From the NCBI RefSeq assembly GCF_000720455.1, contig NZ_JOAK01000013.1, forward strand, positions 84,488 through 148,487: a DNA stretch of 64,000 nucleotides, read 5' to 3'. Below are positions 33,074 to 46,880 of the stretch, one piece after another. This stretch comes from Streptomyces virginiae. GTDB taxonomy: Bacteria; Actinomycetota; Actinomycetes; Streptomycetales; Streptomycetaceae. The translations under genes and the position numbers were made by a program. The notes under the pieces were generated by a model. It ran no database searches. It was given only the letters and a program-made list of their open reading frames with translations, and was not told where the DNA came from. Numbering within the stretch: the first letter of the stretch is position 1; the number at the start of each line of letters is the position of its first letter.

Positions 33074-33574
33074 TCAGACGTCCTCGTGCGCCACCGCGCG
33101 ACGGGCGTCCGCGTCCAGCACGCCCCAGCTGATGAGCTGCTCGGTCAGGACCGAGGGCGACTGGTCGTAGATGACGGCCAGGGTGCGCAGGTCGTCCTGG
33201 CGGATCGACAGCACCTTGCCGTTGTAGTCACCGCGCTGGCTCTGGATCGTCGCCGCGTAACGCTGCAGCGGGCCGGCCTTCTCGGCGGGGACGCCCGCCA
33301 GACGCTCCAGGTCGAGGCGCAGCTTCGGCGGCGGCTCGGCCGCTCCGCCGGGAGTCGTGCCCGGCAGCAGTTCCTGCACCGGCACCCCGTAGAAGTCCGC
33401 CAGTTCGGCCAGGCGCTGGACGGTCACGGCGCGGTCCCCGCGCTCGTACGATCCGACCACCACGGCCTTCCACCGGCCCTGCGACTTCTCCTCGACACCG
33501 TGGAGGGAAAGGCCCTGCTGGGTGCGGATGGCGCGGAGCTTGGCCCCGAGCTGTTTGGCGTATTCGCTGGACAT
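33074..33574 (-). CDS. bldD: Developmental regulator BldD, c-di-GMP-responsive repressor
   Basis: BldD represses sporulation genes during vegetative growth and is driven onto DNA by tetrameric cyclic di-GMP. The 166-residue protein has an N-terminal XRE-type helix-turn-helix (about 8-60). A C-terminal domain carries the c-di-GMP-binding signature RGD (114-116), eight residues, then RQDD (125-128), exactly as described for BldD. The ATG follows GGGAG. It is convergent with nusB and divergent from the pyr operon, as in S. coelicolor (SCO1489). Its promoter carries an exact match to the BldD operator consensus, indicating autoregulation. Confidence 0.97.
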   Translation of the reverse strand: MSSEYAKQLGAKLRAIRTQQGLSLHGVEEKSQGRWKAVVVGSYERGDRAVTVQRLAELADFYGVPVQELLPGTTPGGAAEPPPKLRLDLERLAGVPAEKAGPLQRYAATIQSQRGDYNGKVLSIRQDDLRTLAVIYDQSPSVLTEQLISWGVLDADARRAVAHEDV

Positions 33575-33666
33575 AACGCTCCCGGACGCTGTGACGCTGT
33601 GACTGCATGGACACTGCGACTACATAACTACGTGCGGCTCCGCCGCGCGGCTGGTAACTCACTGTG

Positions 33667-33696
33667 AGGTTACGCAGCGTTACTTGGGTGCGTCAA
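33667..33696 (-). promoter_or_regulatory. bldD promoter
   Basis: On the minus strand TTGACG (33696-33691) and TAACCT (33672-33667) are spaced 18 bases apart. Transcription would start near 33660, leaving a leader of about 86 bases. The match to a vegetative promoter is better than most in this window. Confidence 0.65.
33669..33683. promoter_or_regulatory. BldD operator (autoregulatory)
   Basis: GTTACGCAGCGTTAC fits the published BldD consensus nTnACnC(A/T)GnGTnAn at every fixed position. It covers the spacer and the -10 region of the bldD promoter, the expected position for repression. A partial second match, TGACGCTGTGACT (33592-33604), lies in the leader. Confidence 0.85.
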
Positions 33697-33825
33697 GCCG
33701 AATGGTCTCCATCCCCCCGCGAGGGCGGCGCCAGCAGCCCCGTGGGCGCCCCCGCGCCGACCCCGGGTGCCGGGTCACCGTCGCCGCCCTGGTACCGTGG
33801 GAGACGTACATCAGACGTCCTTTAA

Positions 33826-34437
<612 letters not shown>

Positions 34438-34450
34438 CCCACCACGACGA

Positions 34451-34469
34451 CGGACCCCGGCGGGGTCCG
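34451..34469 (+). other. Intercistronic hairpin between pyrR and pyrB
   Basis: CGGACCCC and GGGGTCCG form a perfect 8-bp stem with a three-base loop, in the 111-base gap before pyrB. There is no T run. It may stabilise or process mRNA, or attenuate weakly. Confidence 0.45.
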
Positions 34470-34548
34470 CGCCGAGGCCTGCCCTGCCCGCCCGCACCCC
34501 TGCACGTCCGTCCGCCTGCATGCCCTCCCGACCTACGGAGCCATCCAG

Positions 34549-35541
34549 ATGAAGCGCCACCTCATCTCGGCCGCCGATCTCACGCGCGACGACGCCGTCC
34601 TGATCCTCGACACCGCCGAGGAGATGGCCCGCGTCGCGGACCGGCCGATCAAGAAGCTGCCCACCCTGCGCGGCCTCACCGTCGTCAACCTCTTCTTCGA
34701 GGACTCGACCCGCACCCGGATCTCCTTCGAGGCGGCCGCCAAGCGGCTCTCCGCCGACGTCATCAACTTCTCCGCCAAGGGCTCCTCGGTTTCCAAGGGC
34801 GAATCCCTGAAGGACACCGCGCTGACCCTGGAGGCGATGGGCGCCGACGCCGTCGTCATCCGCCACCACGCCTCCGGCGCCCCCTACCGGCTCGCGACCT
34901 CCGGCTGGATCGACTCCGCCGTCGTCAACGCCGGCGACGGCACCCACGAGCACCCCACCCAGGCCCTGCTGGACGCCTTCACCATGCGCCGCCGCCTCGT
35001 CGGCCGCGACGCCGGCCTCGGCAAGGACCTGAACGGCCGCCGGATCACCATCGTCGGCGACGTCCTGCACAGCCGGGTGGCCCGCTCCAACGTCCACCTG
35101 CTGCACACCCTCGGCGCCGAGGTCACCCTGGTGGCTCCGCCCACGCTCGTCCCGATCGGCGTCGAGACCTGGCCGTGCGAGGTCTCGTACAGCCTCGACG
35201 ACGTGCTGCCGAAGTCCGACGCGGTGATGATGCTGCGTGTGCAGCGCGAACGCATGAACGCCGCCTTCTTCCCGACCGAGCGCGAGTACTCCCGCCGGTA
35301 CGGGCTCGACGGCGACCGCATGGCCAAGATGCCCGAGCACGCCATCGTGATGCACCCCGGCCCGATGAACCGCGGCATGGAGATCACCGCCCAGGTCGCC
35401 GACTCCGACCGCTGCACGGCCGTCGAGCAGGTCGCCAACGGCGTCTCCACCCGGATGGCCGTCCTCTACCTGCTGCTCGGAGGCTCCGAGCCCGCCGTCA
35501 CCACCACCCCCGCCGCCGCCCGTACCGAGGAGAGCAAGTAA
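34549..35541 (+). CDS. pyrB: Aspartate carbamoyltransferase catalytic subunit
   Basis: The enzyme condenses carbamoyl phosphate with aspartate. The 330-residue protein has the carbamoyl phosphate motif [13 protein letters not shown], then [26 protein letters not shown], and the aspartate-binding [12 protein letters not shown] short Ala/Thr-rich tail ends the protein. No regulatory pyrI is present. pyrC follows two bases later. Confidence 0.96.
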   Translation: MKRHLISAADLTRDDAVLILDTAEEMARVADRPIKKLPTLRGLTVVNLFFEDSTRTRISFEAAAKRLSADVINFSAKGSSVSKGESLKDTALTLEAMGADAVVIRHHASGAPYRLATSGWIDSAVVNAGDGTHEHPTQALLDAFTMRRRLVGRDAGLGKDLNGRRITIVGDVLHSRVARSNVHLLHTLGAEVTLVAPPTLVPIGVETWPCEVSYSLDDVLPKSDAVMMLRVQRERMNAAFFPTEREYSRRYGLDGDRMAKMPEHAIVMHPGPMNRGMEITAQVADSDRCTAVEQVANGVSTRMAVLYLLLGGSEPAVTTTPAAARTEESK

Positions 35542-35543
35542 CC

Positions 35544-36857
35544 ATGAGCAAGATCCTTATCCGTGGCGCGAAGGTACTCGGCGGCGAGGCGCAGGACGTC
35601 CTGATCGACGGCGAGACCATCGCCGCCATCGCCCGGACGGGCGAAATCGACTGGAGTGGCACCGGCCTGTCCGCCGAGGGCGCGACCGTCATCGAGGCCG
35701 AGGGCCAGGTCCTCCTGCCCGGCCTCGTCGACCTGCACACCCACCTGCGCGAGCCCGGCCGCGAGGACTCCGAGACCGTCCTGACCGGCACCCGCGCCGC
35801 CGCCTCCGGCGGCTACACCGCCGTCTTCGCCATGGCGAACACCTTCCCGGTCGCCGACACCGCGGGCGTCGTCGAGCAGGTCTGGCGCCTGGGCAAGGAG
35901 TCCGGCTACTGCGACGTGCAGCCCATCGGCGCCGTCACCGTCGGCCTGGAGGGCAAGCAGCTCTCCGAGCTGGGCGCCATGCACGAGTCCGCCGCCCGCG
36001 TCACCGTCTTCTCCGACGACGGCAAGTGCGTCGACGACGCCGTGATCATGCGCCGCGCCCTGGAGTACGTGAAGGCCTTCGGCGGCGTCGTCGCCCAGCA
36101 CGCCCAGGAGCCCCGCCTCACCGAGGGCGCCCAGATGAACGAGGGCGTCGTCTCCGCCGAGCTGGGCCTCGGCGGCTGGCCCGCCGTCGCCGAGGAGTCG
36201 ATCATCGCCCGCGACGTCCTCCTCGCCGAGCACGTCGGCTCCCGCGTCCACATCTGCCACCTCTCCACCGCCGGCTCCGTCGAGATCGTCCGCTGGGCCA
36301 AGTCCCGCGGCATCGACGTCACCGCCGAGGTCACCCCGCACCACCTGCTCCTCACCGACGAGCTGGTCCGCTCGTACAACGCGGTCTACAAGGTCAACCC
36401 GCCGCTGCGCACCGAGCGCGACGTCATGGCCCTGCGCGAGGCGCTCGCCGACGGCACGATCGACATCGTCGCCACCGACCACGCCCCGCACCCGCACGAG
36501 GACAAGGACTGCGAGTGGGCCGCCGCCGCCATGGGCATGGTCGGCCTGGAGACCGCGCTCTCCGTCGTCCAGCAGACGATGGTGGAGACCGGACTGCTCG
36601 ACTGGGCGGGCGTCGCCGAGCGCATGTCCTTCGCCCCGGCGCGCATCGGCAGCCTGGACAACCACGGCCGTCCCGTCTCGGCAGGTGAACCCGCGAACCT
36701 GACCTTGGTCGATACCTCGTACCGTGGTGTCGTGGACCCCGCACACTTCGCCTCCCGGAGCCGCAACACGCCCTACGAGGGCCGTGAGCTCCCGGGACGC
36801 GTCACTCACACCTTCCTGCGGGGCCGGGCAACGGTCGTGGACGGGAAACTGGCGTGA
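35544..36857 (+). CDS. pyrC: Dihydroorotase
   Basis: This class I (amidohydrolase) dihydroorotase closes carbamoyl aspartate to dihydroorotate. The 437-residue protein has metal ligands in [35 protein letters not shown] and ATDHAPHP. The ATG at 35544 follows pyrB after two bases. It overlaps the next gene by four bases (GTGA). Confidence 0.95.
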   Translation: MSKILIRGAKVLGGEAQDVLIDGETIAAIARTGEIDWSGTGLSAEGATVIEAEGQVLLPGLVDLHTHLREPGREDSETVLTGTRAAASGGYTAVFAMANTFPVADTAGVVEQVWRLGKESGYCDVQPIGAVTVGLEGKQLSELGAMHESAARVTVFSDDGKCVDDAVIMRRALEYVKAFGGVVAQHAQEPRLTEGAQMNEGVVSAELGLGGWPAVAEESIIARDVLLAEHVGSRVHICHLSTAGSVEIVRWAKSRGIDVTAEVTPHHLLLTDELVRSYNAVYKVNPPLRTERDVMALREALADGTIDIVATDHAPHPHEDKDCEWAAAAMGMVGLETALSVVQQTMVETGLLDWAGVAERMSFAPARIGSLDNHGRPVSAGEPANLTLVDTSYRGVVDPAHFASRSRNTPYEGRELPGRVTHTFLRGRATVVDGKLA

Positions 36858-37435
36858 CACCTGCAGTGATCCAACTGGCCGCCGAGGCCGCCGAACGACA
36901 GTCGGCGGAGGTGACCGAAGTCGGTGCCCGCGTCGCGTGGGTGGTCGGCCTGGTCGTCTTCATCGCGTTCGTGTACTGGCTGATGCGGCAGGGCTGGAAA
37001 TGGCGAGGCGCTCTGCAGAACGATCTGCCCGAGCTCCCCACCACCCCCGACGGTCTCCCCGCGCACCGGCTGGCCCTGACCGGCCGGTACCACGGCTCCA
37101 CCACCGCCGGGCAGTGGCTCGACCGGATCGTCGCCCACGGTCTGGGCGTCCGCAGCCGGGTCGAGCTCACGCTCACCGACGCGGGCCTGGACGTGGTCCG
37201 ACCGGGTGCAGGCGACTTCTTCGTACCGGCCGCGCAGCTGCGCGGCGCCCGCCTCGACAAGGGAATCGCGGGCAAGGTACTCACCGAGGGCGGTCTGCTC
37301 GTCGTCACCTGGGCGCACGGCGACAAGCTGATCGACTCCGGATTCCGCTCCGACCGCGCGGCCGAACACGCCGCATGGGTCGAAGCGATCAACCTCATGA
37401 ACCCATCCATCACGACGGAAGGCGCCGAACGATGA
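36854..37435 (+). CDS. Membrane-anchored PH-like domain protein in the pyr operon
   Basis: The 193-residue protein has one N-terminal transmembrane helix (about 27-45, [21 protein letters not shown]). A cytoplasmic beta-rich domain of bacterial PH-like type follows ([39 protein letters not shown]). It is coupled by four-base overlaps to pyrC before it and carA after it, so it must be made with the pathway enzymes, yet it has no obvious catalytic motif. I recall this gene at the same place in many actinobacteria. Its role is unknown. Confidence 0.85.
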   Translation: MTPAVIQLAAEAAERQSAEVTEVGARVAWVVGLVVFIAFVYWLMRQGWKWRGALQNDLPELPTTPDGLPAHRLALTGRYHGSTTAGQWLDRIVAHGLGVRSRVELTLTDAGLDVVRPGAGDFFVPAAQLRGARLDKGIAGKVLTEGGLLVVTWAHGDKLIDSGFRSDRAAEHAAWVEAINLMNPSITTEGAER

Positions 37436-38572
37436 CGACCTCCACCAGGGGAGCAGCCAAAGCTCCCGCCGTACTCGTCCTGGAGGACGGCCGCATCTTC
37501 CGCGGCCGCGCCTACGGCGCAGTGGGGGAGACCTTCGGCGAGGCCGTGTTCTCCACCGGCATGACCGGCTACCAGGAGACCCTCACCGACCCGTCGTACC
37601 ACCGGCAGGTCGTCGTGATGACCGCCCCGCACGTGGGCAACACCGGCGTCAACGACGAGGACCCCGAGTCCTCCCGCATCTGGGTCTCCGGCTACGTCGT
37701 GCGCGACCCCGCCCGCGTCCCCTCCAACTGGCGCTCCCGGCGCACGCTGGACGAGGAACTCGTCAAGCAGGGCGTCGTCGGCATCTCCGGCATCGACACC
37801 CGCGCCCTGACCCGCCACCTGCGCGAGCGCGGCGCCATGCGCGTCGGCATCTTCTCCGGCGAGTCCTGGGTCGGCATCCGCGACGAGGCCCTCCTGGCCA
37901 AGGTCCGCTCCCAGCCCGAGATGAAGGGCGCCAACCTCTCCGCCGAGGTCGCCACCAAGGAGACGTACGTCGTCCCCGCGATCGGCGAGAAGCGCTTCAC
38001 CGTCGCCGCCGTCGACCTCGGCATCAAGGGCATGACCCCGCACCGCATGGCCGAGCGCGGCATCGAGGTCCACGTGCTCCCCGCCACCGCCACCGTCGAG
38101 GACGTGTACGCGGTCGAACCGGACGGCGTGTTCTTCTCCAACGGCCCGGGCGACCCGGCCACCGCCGACGGCCCCGTCGCCGTCATGCAGGGCGTCCTGG
38201 AGCGCAAGACCCCGCTCTTCGGCATCTGCTTCGGCAACCAGATCCTCGGCCGCGCGCTCGGCTTCGGCACCTACAAGCTGAAGTACGGCCACCGCGGCAT
38301 CAACCAGCCGGTCCAGGACCGCACCACCGGCAAGGTCGAGGTCACCGCGCACAACCACGGCTTCGCCGTCGACGCGCCCCTCGACAAGGTCTCCGAGACC
38401 CCCTACGGCCGCGCCGAGGTCTCCCACGTCTGCCTGAACGACCAGGTCGTCGAAGGCCTCCAGCTGCTCGACCAGCCGGCCTTCTCCGTCCAGTACCACC
38501 CCGAAGCGGCCGCCGGCCCGCACGACGCCGCGTACCTCTTCGACCGCTTCGTATCCCTGATGGAGGCCGAGC

Positions 38573-38580
<8 letters not shown>
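37432..38580 (+). CDS. carA: Carbamoyl phosphate synthase small (glutaminase) subunit
   Basis: CarA supplies ammonia from glutamine to CarB. The 382-residue protein has an N-terminal CPSase_sm domain ([22 protein letters not shown], in part) and a class I glutamine amidotransferase domain. The nucleophile Cys is in [14 protein letters not shown] and the His/Glu in [12 protein letters not shown]. It is coupled to the PH-like gene (ATGA) and overlaps carB by eight bases. Confidence 0.96.
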
Positions 38581-41881
<3,301 letters not shown>

Positions 41882-41891
41882 CAGCCCGTTC

Positions 41892-41933
41892 GAAAGGGGG
41901 GCACCGGCGACAACGACCGGTGTCCCCCCTTTC
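41892..41933 (+). terminator. Hairpin between carB and pyrD
   Basis: GAAAGGGGGGCACCGG (41892-41907) pairs with 41917-41933, with one bulged T and a nine-base loop. It lies 10 bases after carB and 47 before pyrD. It may terminate part of the transcripts, so pyrD-pyrF could be expressed at a different level from car. Confidence 0.65.
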
Positions 41934-41980
41934 ATGAGGTCCTTCCGAGCGCACAAGGGATTCAAGGGAAAAATCGGACG

Positions 41981-43090
41981 ATGTACAAGCTGTTCTTCAA
42001 CCTGGTCTTCAAGCGGATGGACCCCGAGCAGGCCCACTACACGGCCTTCCGCTGGATCCGCCTGGCAGCCCGCACCCCGGTGCTGCGCACCTTCGTCGCC
42101 GCCTACCTCGCCCCCCGCCACAAGGAGCTGCGCACCGAGGCCCTCGGCCTGCGCATGCACGGCCCCTTCGGCCTGGCCGCCGGCTTCGACAAGAACGCCG
42201 TCGCCATCGACGGCATGTCGATGCTCGGCTTCGACCACGTCGAAATCGGCACGGTCACCGCGCAGGCCCAGCCCGGCAACCCGAAGAAGCGGCTGTTCCG
42301 GCTCGTGCCGGACCGCGCGCTGATCAACCGCATGGGCTTCAACAACGAGGGCTCCGAGGCCGTCGCCGCCCGCCTGGCCGCCCGCAAGGCGGTCTTCAGG
42401 ACCGTCGTCGGCGTGAACATCGGCAAGACGAAGGTCGTGCCGGAGGAGGAGGCCGTGGGAGACTACGTCGCCTCCACCGAGCGCCTCGCCCGCCACGCCG
42501 ACTACCTCGTCGTCAACGTCTCCTCGCCCAACACCCCGGGCCTGCGCAACCTCCAGGCCACCGAGTCGCTGCGCCCCCTGCTGACCGCCGTGCGCGAGGC
42601 CGCGGACCGCACCGTGACCGACCGCCGGGTCCCGCTCCTCGTCAAGATCGCACCCGACCTCGCGGACGAGGACGTCGACGCCGTCGCCGACCTGGCCCTG
42701 GAGCTCGGCCTCGACGGCATCATCGCGACCAACACCACCATCGCCCGCGAGGGGCTGGGCCTGCGGTCCGACCCCGCCCTGGTCGCGGAGACCGGCGGAC
42801 TCTCCGGCGCGCCCGTCAAGGCGCGCTCCCTGGAGGTCCTGCGCCGCCTGTACGCCCGCGTGGGCGACCGCCTGGTCCTGATCGGGGTCGGCGGCATCGA
42901 GAACGCCGAGGACGCCTGGCAGCGCATCCTGGCCGGCGCCACGCTGATCCAGGGCTACAGCGCCTTCATCTACGAGGGCCCGTGCTACGCCCGCGCCATC
43001 CACAAGGGCCTGGCCGCGCGCCTGGCCGCCAGCCCGTACGCGACGCTCGCCGACGCGGTGGGCGCCGAGACCCGAAAGGCCGCACAGTGA
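41981..43090 (+). CDS. pyrD: Dihydroorotate dehydrogenase (quinone), class 2
   Basis: This membrane-associated flavoenzyme passes electrons to menaquinone. The 369-residue protein has an amphipathic N-terminal extension ([19 protein letters not shown]) for membrane contact. The family blocks are [38 protein letters not shown] with the class 2 catalytic Ser, NTTIARE and [13 protein letters not shown]. pyrF overlaps its stop (GTGA). Confidence 0.95.
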   Translation: MYKLFFNLVFKRMDPEQAHYTAFRWIRLAARTPVLRTFVAAYLAPRHKELRTEALGLRMHGPFGLAAGFDKNAVAIDGMSMLGFDHVEIGTVTAQAQPGNPKKRLFRLVPDRALINRMGFNNEGSEAVAARLAARKAVFRTVVGVNIGKTKVVPEEEAVGDYVASTERLARHADYLVVNVSSPNTPGLRNLQATESLRPLLTAVREAADRTVTDRRVPLLVKIAPDLADEDVDAVADLALELGLDGIIATNTTIAREGLGLRSDPALVAETGGLSGAPVKARSLEVLRRLYARVGDRLVLIGVGGIENAEDAWQRILAGATLIQGYSAFIYEGPCYARAIHKGLAARLAASPYATLADAVGAETRKAAQ

Positions 43091-43926
43091 CCCTGACCCC
43101 GTTCGGCACCCGCCTGCGCGCCGCGATGGACTCCCGCGGCCCGCTGTGCGTGGGCATCGACCCGCACGCCGCCCTGCTGGCGCAGTGGGGCCTCCAGGAC
43201 GACATCGCGGGCCTGGAGCGCTTCTCGCGCACGGTCGTCGAGGCGCTCGCGGAGTCGGTGGCGGTCTTCAAGCCGCAGGCCGCCTTCTTCGAGCGGTTCG
43301 GCTCCAAGGGCGTCGCCGTCCTGGAGCGGACCGTCGCGGATGCCCGGGCGGCCGGGACCCTGGTCGTCATGGACGCCAAGCGCGGCGACATCGGCTCGAC
43401 CATGGCCGCGTACGCCTCCGCCTTCCTGGACCCGGCCTCGCCGCTGTTCTCCGACGCCCTGACGGTGTCCCCGTACCTCGGCTACGGCTCGCTGGCGCCG
43501 GCGGTGGAGCTGGCGCGCGAGTCGGGCGCCGGCCTGTTCGTCCTGGCCCTGACGTCGAACCCGGAGGGCGCCGAGGTCCAGCGGGCCGTCCGCGAGGACG
43601 GCCGGACCATCGGAGCCACGATGCTGGCGCACCTGGCGGCGGAGAACGCCGGCGCCTCCCCGATGGGCTCCTTCGGCGCGGTGGTCGGCGCCACCCTGGG
43701 CGATCTGTCCTCCTTCGACCTGGACATCAACGGGCCGCTGCTGGCGCCCGGCATCGGTGCGCAGGGCGCGACCGCGGCGGACCTGCCGGCGGTCTTCGGC
43801 AAGGCCGTGCGCAACGTGGTCCCGAACGTCTCGCGCGGCGTCCTGAAGCACGGCCCCGACGTGAGCGCCCTGCGCGACTCGGCGCGGCGCTTCGCCGACG
43901 AGATCCGCGAGGCCGTTTCCGAGTAA
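43087..43926 (+). CDS. pyrF: Orotidine 5'-phosphate decarboxylase (type 2)
   Basis: The final pyrimidine enzyme makes UMP. The 279-residue protein is of the longer mycobacterial type, with [13 protein letters not shown], the catalytic [26 protein letters not shown] and [10 protein letters not shown]. The GTG start overlaps pyrD by four bases. A strong terminator follows, ending the pyr operon. Confidence 0.95.
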   Translation: MTLTPFGTRLRAAMDSRGPLCVGIDPHAALLAQWGLQDDIAGLERFSRTVVEALAESVAVFKPQAAFFERFGSKGVAVLERTVADARAAGTLVVMDAKRGDIGSTMAAYASAFLDPASPLFSDALTVSPYLGYGSLAPAVELARESGAGLFVLALTSNPEGAEVQRAVREDGRTIGATMLAHLAAENAGASPMGSFGAVVGATLGDLSSFDLDINGPLLAPGIGAQGATAADLPAVFGKAVRNVVPNVSRGVLKHGPDVSALRDSARRFADEIREAVSE

Positions 43927-43947
43927 GCGGCACCCGGCAGGACCTCC

Positions 43948-43987
43948 GCGAGACCCCGCTCCGCAGCCGCGCGGAGCGGGGTCTCGC
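43948..43987 (+). terminator. Terminator of the pyr operon
   Basis: Perfect 17-bp arms (43948-43964 and 43971-43987) with a six-base loop, 22 bases after pyrF. The 315-base space between pyrF and sIHF otherwise holds only the palindrome and promoter described separately. Confidence 0.88.
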
Positions 43988-44018
43988 ACTTTCTGACGAA
44001 ATTCGAACGCTCTTCACC

Positions 44019-44042
44019 GGACAAAACAGGGGTATTTTGTCC
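44019..44042. promoter_or_regulatory. AT-rich palindrome upstream of the sIHF gene
   Basis: GGACAAAA and TTTTGTCC are perfect reverse complements separated by eight bases, in an otherwise GC-rich genome. It lies about 50 bases upstream of the likely -35, so it could be an operator. It is not followed by a T run, so a terminator is less likely. Confidence 0.5.
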
Positions 44043-44091
44043 GTGATGTACGGTTCAGTGGAGGCTGACCAGGACTTTTCGTTCGTTCTCG

Positions 44092-44120
44092 CTGACTGGA
44101 GCGGTGTTCACCGCTAGTCT
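44092..44120 (+). promoter_or_regulatory. Likely promoter of the sIHF gene
   Basis: CTGACT (44092-44097) and TAGTCT (44115-44120) are spaced 17 bases apart. A small GCGGTG-TTCA-CCGC hairpin-forming sequence lies between them. The predicted leader is about 115 bases. Confidence 0.5.
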
Positions 44121-44241
44121 CCGAGCAGAGTGAACGCGCAGCGAACGAGTTCCATCGCTGTTCGGGAGCTCGCCTGGTGTGGTGCCCTTGGGTTCCCCAC
44201 CGGTCCGTATCCGACAGTTCGACATCCGAGGTGACGTAGGC

Positions 44242-44565
44242 GTGGCTCTTCCGCCCCTTACCCCTGAACAGCGCGCAGCCGCGCTCGAAAAGGCCGCCGC
44301 GGCTCGCCGGGAGCGGGCCGAGGTGAAGAATCGACTCAAGCACTCCGGCGCCTCGCTCCAAGAGGTCATCAAGACGGGCCAGGAGAACGACGTCATCGGC
44401 AAGATGAAGGTCTCCGCCCTGCTGGAGTCCCTGCCTGGCGTGGGCAAGGTGCGCGCCAAGCAGATCATGGAGCGTCTCGGCATCTCCGAGTCCCGGCGTG
44501 TTCGAGGTCTCGGCTCCAACCAGATCGCCTCTCTGGAGCGCGAGTTCGGCAGCACCGGCGCCTGA
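44242..44565 (+). CDS. Actinobacterial integration host factor (sIHF/mIHF)
   Basis: sIHF is a nucleoid protein that bends DNA and affects topology, development and antibiotic production. From the GTG at 44242 the product is 107 residues ([18 protein letters not shown]), the size known for S. coelicolor sIHF (SCO1480). A longer ORF to 44179 exists, but GAGGTGA precedes the inner GTG and the family starts there. An N-terminal basic helix is followed by the helix-two-turn-helix/HhH-like [20 protein letters not shown] and the DNA-contacting [10 protein letters not shown]. gmk lies just downstream. Confidence 0.95.
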   Translation: MALPPLTPEQRAAALEKAAAARRERAEVKNRLKHSGASLQEVIKTGQENDVIGKMKVSALLESLPGVGKVRAKQIMERLGISESRRVRGLGSNQIASLEREFGSTGA

Positions 44566-44590
44566 GGCGTCGCCTGGCGTTCTCCCGGTG

Positions 44591-44620
44591 TTCTCAGGCA
44601 GTCCCGAGAACCTGGATAAT
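44591..44620 (+). promoter_or_regulatory. Possible leaderless promoter of gmk
   Basis: TTCTCA (44591-44596) and GATAAT (44615-44620) are 18 bases apart. The -10 ends six bases before the gmk ATG at 44627, where transcription would begin. There is no Shine-Dalgarno. Confidence 0.5.
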
Positions 44621-44626
44621 CGCTCT

Positions 44627-45190
44627 ATGGCAGCAGAGGTTCGTCCGCGGCTGACCGTGCTCTCCGGCCCCTCAGGGGTCGGCAAGAGCACGGTCGTCGC
44701 GCATATGCGCAAGGTTCACCCCGAGGTATGGCTCTCGGTGTCGGCCACCACCCGCAAGCCGCGGCCCGGTGAGCGACACGGAGTCCAGTACTTCTTCGTC
44801 AACGACGACGAGTTCGACAAGCTGATCGCCAACGGCGAGCTGCTGGAGTGGGCCGAGTTCGCGGGCAACCGCTACGGCACACCGCGCGGCGCGGTGCTGG
44901 AGCGCCTGGAAAACGGCGAGCCCGTACTGCTGGAGATCGACCTCCAGGGCGCACGACTCGTCCGCGAGTCGATGCCCGAGGCCCAGCTGGTCTTCCTGGC
45001 CCCGCCGAGCTGGGACGAGCTGGTCCGCCGGCTGACCGGCCGGGGCACCGAATCGGCCGAGGTGATCGAGCGCCGGCTCGCCGCTGCCAAGATCGAACTC
45101 GCTGCCGAGTCGGAGTTCGACGTCACCCTGGTCAACACCTCCGTCGAGGACGTAGCCCGTGAGCTGCTAGCCTTGATGGAAGTTGTCTGA
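44627..45190 (+). CDS. gmk: Guanylate kinase
   Basis: The enzyme phosphorylates GMP to GDP. The 187-residue protein has the P-loop [13 protein letters not shown], the GMP-binding [32 protein letters not shown] and [12 protein letters not shown]. The frame is open further upstream to 44498, overlapping sIHF, but conservation begins at 44627. It probably uses a leaderless mRNA and may also be read through from sIHF. rpoZ follows. Confidence 0.95.
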   Translation: MAAEVRPRLTVLSGPSGVGKSTVVAHMRKVHPEVWLSVSATTRKPRPGERHGVQYFFVNDDEFDKLIANGELLEWAEFAGNRYGTPRGAVLERLENGEPVLLEIDLQGARLVRESMPEAQLVFLAPPSWDELVRRLTGRGTESAEVIERRLAAAKIELAAESEFDVTLVNTSVEDVARELLALMEVV

Positions 45191-45263
45191 ATCGTCGATC
45201 GATCCTCACGGATTCGCCCGACCCAGACGGCCCAATCTTTCATCCATCTTCGGAAGGTAGAGC

Positions 45264-45536
45264 GTGTCCTCTTCCATCACTGCGCCCGAGGGCATCATCA
45301 ACCCGCCGATCGACGAGCTGCTCGAGGCCACTGACTCGAAGTACAGCCTCGTGATCTACGCGGCCAAGCGCGCGCGTCAGATCAACGCGTACTACTCGCA
45401 GCTCGGTGAGGGCCTGCTGGAGTACGTCGGCCCGCTGGTGGACACCCACGTCCACGAGAAGCCGCTTTCGATCGCGCTGCGCGAGATCAACGCGGGTCTG
45501 CTGACCTCCGAGGCCATCGAGGCCCCGGCCCAGTAA
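45264..45536 (+). CDS. rpoZ: RNA polymerase omega subunit
   Basis: Omega helps assemble RNA polymerase. The 90-residue protein has [20 protein letters not shown], the core [15 protein letters not shown] and [12 protein letters not shown]. The GTG start lies behind GGAAGG. The gmk-rpoZ-coaBC order is classical. A strong terminator separates it from coaBC. Confidence 0.96.
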   Translation: MSSSITAPEGIINPPIDELLEATDSKYSLVIYAAKRARQINAYYSQLGEGLLEYVGPLVDTHVHEKPLSIALREINAGLLTSEAIEAPAQ

Positions 45537-45555
45537 GGCACGAGAAATTCCTTCA

Positions 45556-45590
45556 CCACAGGCCCGGCAGAACATCTGCCGGGCCTGTGG
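45556..45590 (+). terminator. Terminator of rpoZ
   Basis: Perfect 16-bp arms (45556-45571 and 45575-45590) with a three-base loop, 20 bases after the rpoZ stop. Confidence 0.88.
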
Positions 45591-45665
45591 TGTGTCATGG
45601 GTGGGTACGACGGTCAGAGCCGAACGCGTCGGACGAGTCGAGAGTGTCAAAAGGGGTGTGCTCGG

Positions 45666-46880
45666 ATGGGTAAGCCGAAGGTCGTGCTGGGCGTCAGCGG
45701 CGGGATCGCCGCCTACAAGGCGTGCGAACTGCTCCGCCGGCTGACCGAGTCCGGACACGACGTGCGGGTTGTGCCCACGGCCGCCTCCCTGAACTTCGTC
45801 GGCGAGGCCACCTGGGCCGCCCTCTCCGGGAACCCCGCCTCCACCGAGGTGTGGGAGACCGTCCACGAGGTGCCCCACGTACGCATCGGCCAGGGCGCGG
45901 ACCTCGTCGTCGTCGCCCCGGCCACCGCCGACATGCTGGCCAAGGCCGCCCACGGGCTCGCCGACGACCTGCTCACGAACACCCTGCTCACCGCCCGCTG
46001 TCCGGTGGTCTTCGCCCCCGCCATGCACACCGAGATGTGGGAGCACCCCGCCACCCAGGAGAACGTGGCCACGCTGCGCCGCCGCGGCGCCGTCGTCATC
46101 GAGCCCGCCGTCGGCCGGCTCACCGGCAAGGACACCGGCAAGGGGCGGCTGCCCGACCCCGAGGAGATCTTCGAGGTGTGCCGGCAGGTCCTGCGCCGCG
46201 GGGTGGCCGAGGCGGACCTCGCCGGCCGCCACGTCGTGATCAGCGCGGGCGGCACCCGCGAACCGCTGGACCCGGTGCGCTTCCTCGGCAACCGCTCCTC
46301 CGGCAAGCAGGGCTACGCGCTCGCCCGTACGGCCGTCGCCCGCGGGGCGCGGGTCACCCTGATCTCCGCCAACACCGCGCTGGCCGATCCCGCCGGGGTG
46401 GACGTCGTCCGCGTGGGGACGGCCGTACAGCTGCGCGAAGCGGTCCTCAAGGCGGCGTCGGACGCCGACGTCGTGGTCATGGCCGCGGCCGTGGCCGACT
46501 TCCGGCCGGCCGAGTACGCCGGTGGCAAGATCAAGAAGAAGGACGGGGAGGACCCCGCTCCGGTCGCGCTCGTGCGCAACCCCGACGTCCTCGCCGAGAT
46601 CTCCGCCGACCGGGCCCGCGAGGGCCAGGTGATCGTGGGCTTCGCCGCGGAGACCGACCACGTCCTCGACAACGGCCGCGCCAAGCTCCGCCGCAAAGGA
46701 TGTGATCTTCTCGTCGTGAATGAAGTCGGCGAGACCCGCACCTTTGGATCCGAGGAGAACGAGGCGATCATCCTGGCCTCCGACGGGTCGGAGATTCCAG
46801 TGCCCTACGGTCCGAAGGAAGCCCTCGCCGAGGCGATTTGGGATCAGGTTACGCAGCGGTATACGCCGCGACGCGCCTGA
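45666..46880 (+). CDS. coaBC: Bifunctional phosphopantothenoylcysteine decarboxylase/synthase
   Basis: CoaBC joins cysteine to phosphopantothenate and decarboxylates the product in CoA synthesis. The 404-residue protein has the FMN-binding CoaC half (LGVSGGIAAYKACELLRRL, then APATADMLAKAAHGLADDL and PAMHTEMWEHPAT). The CoaB half (SAGGTREPLDPVRFLGNRSSG, AAVADFRP, KIKKKDGEDP) follows. The ATG at 45666 is chosen over an upstream start because the conserved GKPKVVLGVSGG begins there. Confidence 0.95.
   Translation: MGKPKVVLGVSGGIAAYKACELLRRLTESGHDVRVVPTAASLNFVGEATWAALSGNPASTEVWETVHEVPHVRIGQGADLVVVAPATADMLAKAAHGLADDLLTNTLLTARCPVVFAPAMHTEMWEHPATQENVATLRRRGAVVIEPAVGRLTGKDTGKGRLPDPEEIFEVCRQVLRRGVAEADLAGRHVVISAGGTREPLDPVRFLGNRSSGKQGYALARTAVARGARVTLISANTALADPAGVDVVRVGTAVQLREAVLKAASDADVVVMAAAVADFRPAEYAGGKIKKKDGEDPAPVALVRNPDVLAEISADRAREGQVIVGFAAETDHVLDNGRAKLRRKGCDLLVVNEVGETRTFGSEENEAIILASDGSEIPVPYGPKEALAEAIWDQVTQRYTPRRA

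Noticed and set aside
33068..33667. A plus-strand frame opposite bldD.
   Set aside because: bldD is unmistakable on the other strand, and this frame lacks a ribosome site and family features.
44179..44241. A longer sIHF reading frame starting at 44179.
   Set aside because: The known protein starts at ALPPLTPEQ, and a Shine-Dalgarno sits before GTG 44242. The extra 21 residues look non-coding.
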